A stretch of DNA of 64,000 bases from Byssothecium circinans (taxonomy: Eukaryota; Ascomycota; Dothideomycetes; Pleosporales; Massarinaceae), in assembly GCA_010015675.1 (NCBI GenBank), contig ML976989.1, positions 1 through 64,000 on the forward strand, given 5' to 3'. Made by a program: the position numbers and the translations under genes. Shown piece after piece: positions 56,296-64,000 of this stretch (the stretch's first letter is position 1; the number at the start of each line of letters is the position of its first letter). The notes under the pieces were generated by a model that was not told the DNA's origin, made no database searches, and saw only the letters and a program-made list of their open reading frames with translations.

Positions 56296-56687
56296 ACGGG
56301 CCAATATTATACAATTTGAGTTTTATGTACTTGAGGTGGCGCTAGGTCATATTACTACGCTGCTGGAGAACGAGTTGGAAAGCTTGAGGGTGCAACGGAC
56401 TGGTACCATACAGAAGCTTGGAGTATCGCTGCAGAGAGATGATTTCCTGGCGCAATTGATGAACTCGAAGCATATAGACTCATTTGAAATGAGATCTTGA
56501 GTTGGTTCGCCACTGTATGGAGAGATTATTCGACTCCAGTGGCAGTCTCAACACCGTCCCACTCACGGGCGGGAAGACAGAAAAGGTTCCGTCATGTGGG
56601 GAAAATGGACGAATTGATTTGGAGATATTGCTTGACTCATACTGCAAATATTTGGATGAAGTCGTCTCGTATTTATACAAGTGGTGA
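56296..56687 (+). pseudogene. Unknown coding relic
   Basis: Two adjacent frames have protein-like composition. The first runs to a TGA at 56498-56500 (LEVALGHITTLLENELESLR, GTIQKLGVSLQRDDFLAQLM). The second runs from about 56502 to 56687 (ERLFDSSGSLNTVPLTGGKT, IDLEILLDSYCKYLDEVVSY). I could not splice them together. The helical character recalls N-terminal regions of fungal STAND proteins, but I do not recognise the family. Probably a broken gene. Confidence 0.28.
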
Positions 56688-57707
56688 AGATAGATCTAGA
56701 CTTCAACAAGGCCATTGAGCTTGGAGTCGAGCACTGCACATGCCAGAGCCCATGACAGCACCAAGTAGATCTCCCAGATTTCCAACTTTTGCTCGCGTTA
56801 AAAATATCTCCATCGTGGTTGAGGCTTGAGGTCTACCTTGTCTATGAAAACCGGGCTATAGTTCGATAGAGGAGCATAGAAACTCGAAGTAACGATTTGC
56901 TCTGCGTTGAAATGGAAATATAGATGATTTAAAGCTCCGGAAATAGTTCTTCGTAAAGCTATCTGGAGGCTCGTAGTATCGCAAGATCACGGTCAGTGGA
57001 GGCTTATGGGCGCACAATATATCAAAGCGCTTGGCGCAGCGTCTTCTGGAAGAATACTGCAATAAAAGAAATAGCGTACATGTACCTCGCGATGGATATG
57101 CGGGCAGCTTCTAAGCTCTAGCGAAACACATAGAGGTAATGCGAAATGGCGTTAATGGGATGTAACGCAGCTACCAAACCTCACCCTTGAGACAGTAAGC
57201 ACTTCCCCTGTGAGTAAAGTATTGGGCGCTATATCCCCCTTAGATAATTTTACAGCGTCAATAGCCAGAGCCTTTACCTACATCCACTTTTTCTGCTCCA
57301 AGAGACCCTCATGTCCCGCTGCCTAAGAAACAACCTTTGGAACCTCCTTAGCATTAATTGCATGGCAATATCTAACTTGAATGCAATGTGTATAGTATGT
57401 TATTATACATATGCCTATATTATTATACTCCCTATATACTCTGCGCCTTCTTAATCTTCCCTGGTTTCTACATTATTCCGCTCATTTCCATCAGTTCCCC
57501 AAACCGCTGCTCAACGACGCCTTGGTAGGATTTTCTTGGAAAGCTTGCTCAAGCTCCCCTCGTGGTGTTGGAAAATGCAACTTCTGCCGCTAGCTCATCA
57601 GTCGGCGGTAGCCCGCAGATTGAGTAGAGAGGAATTCCAGAAATATGTATGCGCCTTGCTATATCTTATGGGCTAAGACGCGATATGGCCATGCATGTTG
57701 GAGAAGG

Positions 57708-58005
57708 TCACGTCGCAGATGTAGCAGTAGGTTGATTTCCACTATAAGCATGCCCACAGTGAAACACCCAGTTTTTGTAAATCTTCAGCGCCAACGGCAG
57801 CTGCACATCACCCTCCTTCCATTTGCAAAGCGAATACTGAATTAAAGCCGCGCTCTTCGCTGTCGTACTCGCCACCGGTAATAATGGCGAGGGGTACGAA
57901 TCTAAATTATTACAGTACACTCATTTAGCGTCACTATTCTTACCTAAGAAAGCGGGCACATCAGCCACGATAGCACCAGTTTTAAACTCCCCATCAGAAC
58001 CCTAG
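57708..58005 (-). pseudogene. Gene relic, possibly of a subtilisin-like protease
   Basis: The minus-strand segment GEFKTGAIVADVPAFL joins through a 42-nt GT-AG gap (57902-57943) to DSYPSPLLPVASTTAKSA and ends in SGNQPTATSAT followed by a stop. The VPAFL...LPVAST block and the TATSAT near the end resemble the segment around the catalytic Ser (GTS) of S8 peptidases, but the GTS motif itself is absent and no His or Asp region is found. Identification is weak. Confidence 0.22.
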
Positions 58006-58530
58006 CAGACCTTTGTACACCTGGGCAAAACTATTATGATCACAACAATTAGCATGTCGGCGTGATTTGGGTTGGTACTGCGGTTTTGGAGAATGTGTTC
58101 CATTGGGTTCGATTTGTCGAGTCGACGTGCGTGATGGCGGCTGCTTTGTCGAGTCGGGGGGCATATAACCCTACGTTCCTGGGGTTTAGTAACTCAGGGG
58201 CAATTACATACGTATGTGACGAGCGTAGGCCTCATCGATTTACTCAAGTGCGCATGCGTTTGAAGTCTGGGTACCATGGTATGCTGTACTGAGCTAAACT
58301 AGCAAAAGCCCTGTCAAATTTCTGGTGTGCCAGGGCTGTTCTTATAGCAATAAATTGGATGAGACATCTTAGATATGTCAGGATCTGCAGTTTTCGTTCC
58401 CACGCAAGCGGTCGGTTGCAGTTAGAACCCTACGGAGATCTTCACTTTCGCCAGATATCTCAACCGAGCAGCAAGGAACGGGAAACTATGATTTTCCTAT
58501 GTACAATGACCGTCAAAGAAAAACTTCAGT

Positions 58531-59328
58531 CTACTGTCGCGCCTTCGCAACAGGCGTCCACGGTGAGTACTTGTTCTTGACCCTATCTCAATTAGCCTAC
58601 TGAATCCACTCATCCAAACATCTTCCACATACGTAGAGTACGGCTTGTATCCGGATCGGCTCCACGTCAATGTCGGTCGGTGCTCCTTGGGTTCCCACTC
58701 GCGCACTTGTCTCTGCAAGATGGGGTCTGCGACCGGCGCCTTGTCGACCATGTAGGACATCCAGGCGTGCCTTATCCCGTCAATATGCGTCCAAACCACT
58801 CATAAAATGTGTTTCCTTACCACCCGGGCTCGATTTGAGAACTGCATGCCGTCAACATAGTGTTCGCAACATGCTCGTAGAGATTACTTACGGATCGAAT
58901 TCGCGGTCCTTGTAGTCCACCCATCGTGTCCTCACTGTGCGTCTGTGTCAACCCAGAGCCCTATCATTTTCCGATTGCTGAGCACTCACGGGGGAGCTCT
59001 TCGGCCAAGTTCTCAAAGTACTTGTTGCCATATTTGTCCGCGCCAATGAAAGTTCCGGCTTTGGTATCACCTGTGTCCAGTCAGCGCTCTCCTCTCCAAT
59101 CCTTCACTTTATTCTCCACATACCGATATACTATCATTGCAAACAAGGGCGGTTAGCAACGAGTGCGGTGAACGTATGTGGACGGGTGGAGGTGGTACCT
59201 GAAGTTGGTGGCCATATTCCTACAAAAACAAGTCAATTAGCTGTCAAACCCACACGAGAGCTGCGGACACTGCTTACCTTCAAGCCGATCTTGCGGAGGT
59301 TCCGCAACGTCCTGGATATGGTCGACAT
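58531..59328 (-). CDS. NDUFA12: NADH:ubiquinone oxidoreductase subunit NDUFA12 (B17.2 / 13.4 kDa)
   Basis: Accessory subunit of respiratory complex I in the mitochondrial inner membrane. Eight exons with seven GT-AG introns (59220-59277, 59132-59198, 59071-59124, 58935-58989, 58842-58891, 58771-58820, 58583-58632) give 137 residues: MSTISRTLRNLRKIGLK, EYGHQLQ, YIGDTKAGTFIGADKYGNKY, FENLAEELPLRTRWVDYKDR, EFDPSQIEPGWHAWMSYMVD, EHRPTLTWSRSGYKPYST, VKNKYSPWTPVAKARQ. This matches the family end to end. Exon 3 (59125-59131) is a 7-nt microexon. Because exons are so short, no long open frame marks the gene. It diverges from PGS1 across 154 bp. Confidence 0.93.
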
Positions 59329-59482
59329 TGCGGCGGGGTTGTAGAGACGAGGTCGTTGAAGCTATCGCGCGGTTCATGATGATGCGCCAAGCCCGAATCA
59401 CGTAACGGGTATAGCGTCCTTGAGCGCAACATCAAAACTTCAGGAGATATGCGTGCTCTCTCGTCCACATCCTGGGGAGAAA
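59329..59482. promoter_or_regulatory. Divergent promoter NDUFA12 / PGS1
   Basis: 154 bp between opposed start codons of two mitochondrial-function genes. It must contain both promoters and both leaders, unless PGS1 starts at the upstream in-frame ATG 59420. No TATA box seen. Confidence 0.5.
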
Positions 59483-61329
59483 ATGATATTACGGAGTTTG
59501 ACGAGGGCAAGAGACCCGTTGTGTTCTATAAGAGGAGGCATCAAAGCATCAGGTCGACCGTTGAAGACTGCACGAAGATATTCGACTGCGAATCCGTCTC
59601 CCATGGCTGCATCAACACCACAGTCGCAGGCTTCGATGCTTGCAACGATTACCACGGATTTGGATAAGATTGCTCCGAGATTCGAGGTGCAGCCTGATCA
59701 GGTTGAGATTTTGAAGAGTCCGGCCGAGTTCTACGAGACACTCAAGGTTCGTTTCAATTCTACCTCCTTACATGTTGATTCACGTGCTCTTGTCCATTCC
59801 AAGGTTTCATCTTCACCAAAGAGTCTACTTCAAGTCCTGTGTCTTATATACTCTATACCCACAGATTTTTAGAATATTCTTTTCTTTCAATCATCTTTTC
59901 TTCCAATCTAACATCTCCGCAGTCCAAAATCTCAAAAGCGCAATCCAGAATCTACCTCTCCACCCTCTATATCGGCAAAACCGAACATGAACTCATCTCC
60001 ACTATCCGCCACTCCCTCCAACAGAACCCCAACCTACGCATCTCCTTCTTAACTGACGCCCTACGCGGAACTCGTGAAACACCCTCGGCATCATGTGCAT
60101 CCCTCCTCGCTCCCTTGATCGCCGAATTCGGCCCCTCGAGAGTAGAAATCCGCATGTTCCATACGCCCAACCTCACTGGCCTACGAAAGAAGGTCGTTCC
60201 GAAAAGAATCAACGAGGGCTGGGGACTCCAGCATATGAAGTTATACGGCGTCGATGACGAAATCATCCTCAGCGGCGCCAACCTATCAAATGACTACTTC
60301 ACAAACCGTCAAGATAGATACCATCTCTTCCGATCCAAGGAACTAACACAATACTTCAGCAAAATCCACGACGGAGTCTGCGATCTAAGTTTCAGCATCC
60401 AACCAGCATCCAACGAAGCAGGCTACACCATGACCTGGCCACAAAGCAACGCCGCCTCCTCACCGCTCCACTCCCCATCCTCGTTCAAAACCGCCGCCTC
60501 AAAGCACCTCTCCCACCTGCTCACGCCCTCAAACTCCCCCGCACAACTACCCTCCTCCTCCTCACCCCCCAAATCAACAACAACAATATACCCCGTCCTC
60601 TCCCTCGTCCCCCTCCTAAACACATCCACCGAACTCCCCGCCCTAACCCACATCCTCACCTCGCTCTCCCGCGCCCCCCTACACCCCAGTACCTGGACCT
60701 TCACCGCCGGCTACTTCAACATGACGTCCTCCTTCCGCCGGCTCCTGCTCTCCACGCGCCCAGCCTCCGGAACCGTTCTCACCGCGCACCCACACGCGAA
60801 CGGCTTCTTCGGCTCAAAAGGTGTAAGCGGAATGCTACCAGACGCGTACACGCATCTCGCGAAGATGTTTTTGCGGAAAGTGCGGTATGAAGGCCTCGAG
60901 TCTTCGATACAGCTTAGGGAGTGGAAGAGGGGGAGGGTGGATGAGAAAGGGGGTTGGACGTATCATGCCAAGGGGCTGTGGGTGACTTTTCCCTCTACGT
61001 CTCCACCCTCCTCGTCTTTATCTGCTGCTGCTGCAGGCACAGAAGTAGCAGAAGCGGAAAAACACCCAAACCACAACCAAGACCCCAGCCTCACAGTAAT
61101 CGGCTCCTCAAACTACACAAAACGCTCCTATGAACTGGACCTGGAAGCTAACGTCATCATTGCGACTTCGGACCCGGGGCTACGGCGACGATTGGGCGAG
61201 GAGGTGAAGTGGCTGGGCGAGTATGCGGAGCCGGTGACTGAGGCCGAGTTTGAGAAACCGGAACGTAGGGTTAGCGTGGGTGTGAGGTTGAGTATGTGGG
61301 TTGTTCGGGTGCTTGGTGGGGCTTTGTAA
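59483..61329 (+). CDS. PGS1: CDP-diacylglycerol-glycerol-3-phosphate 3-phosphatidyltransferase
   Basis: Makes phosphatidylglycerol-phosphate in mitochondria, the first committed step toward cardiolipin. ATG 59483 starts a basic presequence (MILRSLTRARDPLCSIRGGI, then TARRYSTANP). Intron 59747-59922 (GTTCGT donor, 176 nt) joins AEFYETLK to SKISKAQSRIYLSTLYIGKT; the product has 556 residues. Two phospholipase-D-type HKD motifs are seen: LQHMKLYGVDDEIILSGANL, and YHAKGLWVTF with GSSNYTKRSYELDLEANV. Between them lie low-complexity Ser/Pro segments (residues ~300-330 and ~455-480). The frame also has an ATG at 59420, but that adds a non-presequence-like stretch. Confidence 0.9.
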
Positions 61330-61656
61330 TGAGTGGGCTTCTTGTATGAGTAAGATGGGTGTTGTTGTATATTAGTTTGTAGCGAATACGAAGATTCAAA
61401 CATTTTGGGATAGATGCCAGTGATTCTTTATGACAGACTTTCGTATTAACATTGAACAAAACTATATTGGATTCAAAGAGGGTATCTTATATCGAAAGGA
61501 GTAAATGCAGACAAAATGCCACCAGCCCGCCAACCCGACCTGGATATTTCATTTCAAAAACAACTTCCAGATCCTGACCCCACCAGTCCCCAGATATGTC
61601 CATTCCGTGTCAGTAGCGCCGAAATGAACCTGACTTTTTTATGCTTTTCTTGTTGC
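61330..61656. other. Convergent intergenic region PGS1 / SMP3
   Basis: 327 bp of 3' flanks. Nothing else seen. Confidence 0.4.
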
Positions 61657-63367
61657 TTAACAGTTCTTCGTCACTCTCCAAACGACAAGACCTCTATCCC
61701 CCACCACTCGACCTATTGTTTTCCAGAACCCGCCTTCGGCAAAGTCCATATCGTCAAGATTCAGATGCCGTCTATAGCTCCACACCTCTTTGAGAGAAAG
61801 CTCTTCGCGCTTCGCGGAGTCCTGGTAGGGTTGGAGAAAGTATGCTGAGCGAGGTGCGACGAGGTAGACAGCTCCTCTGCCTTCAAGTTTTGGAGGTTTG
61901 CGGGTGCGACAGGTTGGCAACGCGGATTTGACTTCCGCGAGCATTTTTTCTCCCTGCATACCCATCAAATCCACTGTCTTCAGCTCTTCGTTTTTGCCGT
62001 TGAGCAGCCAGATGGGCGGGCTGTATGTCTTCCACCAGAAGGCATGTGTGACCGTCTCGTTCGTCTTCGCAATATGCATCTGGACAGGCACGATCCCGCC
62101 TTGGTGATATATTCCCATCAAGGCCCCCAGCATCATGTTGAAAAATATCCACACCGAAACCCAAAACCTGGTCTGTACGAGAGGGAGGCGGACGGAGGCG
62201 AGTATAAGTGGGACGGCTGGTAGGAGGAAGCGTGCTTCCTGGTGAGGGAATACGCTCAGCAAGGCGATACCGGAGAAGGCGGAGAGGAGGGTCGGGGTCG
62301 TGAAGTCGGAGCGGCGGAGGAAGAATAGGAGGGCCATGGCTGGACCGAGCAGCTGTGGGAGATTGACGAAGAAGTGCTGGTAACGAGGGTGGATGCCATG
62401 GTGGGCGAGGTTCGCAGAGTCGGCATTGTAGAGAAAATTGTTGAGGGGCGTGATGACGGGATTGTGGAAGATGTTCGAGAAGGTGAGCTCGCCGGGAGTG
62501 TAAAAGGCTGTGTCGACACTGATTGCTATGAAGGCAGTCAAGAGGGCGAAGAGGGTGATGGAGAGGAAGGAGAAGGGCCTGGAGATGATCAGCGATCTGA
62601 GTGTTAGCAGTGGAAGCAAGGACTTACTTCCGACGAAAGTGAGGTAGCAAGCGGCAAGCTGGAATAAACAGCCAGGCGGGAAAGGTGATGCGATTAAAGG
62701 TGCCCGCAACGACCAAGAAGCCGAGTAAGGCGGAAGCTAGGGTACCGGAACGTTTCTGCGCCTCGTTAGCTAGCATTCGGAAGTCGTTCCGACAAAGTCC
62801 AACATACCTTGTCCTCGACAATTCGCTGGATGAGAACTAAACTCCAGACCACGGCCAGCGTCTCTAACGAATTGCTGAAAGTCTGACTTTGGAATGTGGC
62901 CGTAACATAGGAAGAACTTATGAGCAGCAGAGCGACGCGCTGGGCGCGCCGCGATTTCCTAGTGAGCAGCTCTTGGACAGCCCAGTCCTCTAGGACGACA
63001 CTCAAGGAGAGCATGAGCAGCCGTAGAGTCCAATAGACCACTGAAGGCGAGACCTCTCCGTAACCGAGACCTTCCCACAGCCAGCGCAGTATGTACATGG
63101 GCCATCCGTATGCGAGCCACAGCGGAAAGGTGCTCCGGATGGGGTGGGTTGACGTGAATTCCCATGTTTTGTGTACCGGGTATCCAAAGACGTGGCCTAC
63201 AATGCGCATCAGCTACCGTGTTGCGCGCGACTTTGTTGTGTAAATATCTACGAACCTGCTATGACCTCAGGACCTTGGAAGTTCGAGTCGGGGTGGATGT
63301 ACGCCGGTGACAGGGCGAAGTATGTGCGCACCAGGATCAACAGGAAGTACGTCCGCCGATAATACAT
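61657..63367 (-). CDS. SMP3: GPI mannosyltransferase IV (Smp3/PIG-Z, GT22)
   Basis: ER multi-pass enzyme adding the fourth, side-branch mannose to GPI anchor precursors. Four exons give 522 residues with introns 63197-63255, 62756-62807 and 62597-62627. The N-terminus [20 protein letters not shown] is followed by the GT22 loop with [19 protein letters not shown] (HPDE-like; Asp present) and the block [20 protein letters not shown]. Later landmarks are [40 protein letters not shown] and [20 protein letters not shown], the last typical of GT22 mannosyltransferases. The third intron is only 31 nt but has GTAAGT, CTAAC and CAG, and it restores the frame exactly. The length matches yeast Smp3. Confidence 0.92.
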
Positions 63368-64000
63368 TCTGGCGAGCGTCCTTTACGAGGGTGCGTAGTG
63401 TAGAGGACGCGCTGTATTCGCATGTCTGTGGCCGGGACCAAAGTTGCGAAAAGGTCCACGACAAGGTCAGGCCGTGGTGTTAAGCGTGATCAAACGCTGT
63501 TCACGAATCACCCGTGGTGTGCAACGGCCACACGGATAGGGGCAGGGTGCAAGTCCCGTTCTAAATACACGGCGGGTGATAGGTCGTCCATGGACTATGG
63601 TCGTCGCAATACCAATATCATCATAGAGGCCGTCTGGCACAGAGCTCGTCACTTGGGATTTAGCCGCAAGCAGTTGCGGACCCCCGACCATCTCGCTGCG
63701 GACGCGACTATGCTGACTCAGCGCTTCTGTACGGCATCCGGCGCATACGGCACCTAAGCGTGGAACACGGCGTGATGCTTTCGAATGTTGTGTCGCCGAA
63801 GCTTGAAACGTGTAGAAGGTGTGAGAAGGCTCCCGGTGAGTGGATATAGTTTGTATATTTATATGCAGGTAGTTGGACCATTCCTGACCATTCCTGACCT
63901 TTCCTGACCTTTCCTGACGCTTGACTATTCACATGGTTTACCTTCCGTGCGGCACAAGAGGAATATATATCAAAACTAAACCATACATCTATCAGCCGAG
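63368..64000. other. Right-edge intergenic sequence
   Basis: Upstream of SMP3. The open frame plus 63422-63757 has no recognisable content. It ends in a 10-bp tandem repeat and AT-rich sequence. Confidence 0.35.
63881..63920. repeat. Four 10-bp tandem units TTCCTGACCW
   Basis: TTCCTGACCA, TTCCTGACCT, TTCCTGACCT and TTCCTGACGC in a row near the right edge. Confidence 0.8.

Larger units (their letters stand above)
55969..58530. other. Accessory, gene-poor tract with relics
   Basis: Apart from the tandem repeat and relics listed separately, I see only short, unconvincing frames on both strands. It lies between the NLR gene and the housekeeping NDUFA12/PGS1 pair. Confidence 0.45.

Overview
The window is nuclear DNA of a filamentous ascomycete (Pezizomycotina; Dothideomycetes is my guess, not proven). 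The evidence is short GT-AG introns (mostly 42-137 nt) with CTAAC/CTAAT-like branch sites, fungal-restricted families (YTP1, DUF6594, SesA/NB-ARC/TPR NLR, an AAAP transporter of fungal type), and an AT-rich element with the signature of repeat-induced point mutation (RIP). Splice sites were placed by reading frame and phase. Where I give a protein length, the joined exons sum to a multiple of three.

Layout. 1-9.7 kb is gene-poor and accessory-looking: an edge-truncated multi-exon gene (minus), an amino-acid transporter (minus), a frameshifted DUF6594 gene, an unknown 212-residue protein and a proline-rich ORF ending at an in-frame stop. 10.1-30.5 kb is mostly conserved: SWI5-like recombination factor (minus), YTP1-like membrane protein, a PAS hybrid histidine kinase, two tandem F-box-type genes (the first decayed), a disordered protein, a PNRC/EDC-type decapping protein (minus), RBX1, SPC1 (minus) and a CorA/ALR-MNR2 magnesium transporter. 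33-51 kb holds CDC34, RVS161 (minus), mitochondrial tryptophanyl-tRNA synthetase, a tiny secreted peptide, a large ABCC transporter (minus) and a probably mitochondrial DEAH/DEVH RNA helicase (minus).

50.7-58.5 kb is a distinct accessory island. It starts with a 701-bp near-perfect palindrome (two identical 296-bp arms) whose AT core has no CpA, TpG or CpG that I could find. Next comes an NLR gene (SesA, NB-ARC, TPRs) with a premature TAA at codon 27, then about 3.8 kb of gene relics (flavin amine oxidase 5' end, unknown coding shreds, a possible protease remnant).

58.5-63.4 kb returns to housekeeping genes: NDUFA12 (complex I; eight exons including a 7-nt microexon) and PGS1 (mitochondrial phosphatidylglycerol synthesis) diverge from a 154-bp intergenic region, followed by SMP3 (GPI mannosyltransferase IV, minus), which has a 31-nt intron.

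There are no operons. Genes are independent, and the notable arrangements are divergent pairs: SWI5/YTP1, PNRC/RBX1, SPC1/CorA, RVS161/MSW1 and NDUFA12/PGS1. I recognised no rRNA, tRNA or CRISPR feature.
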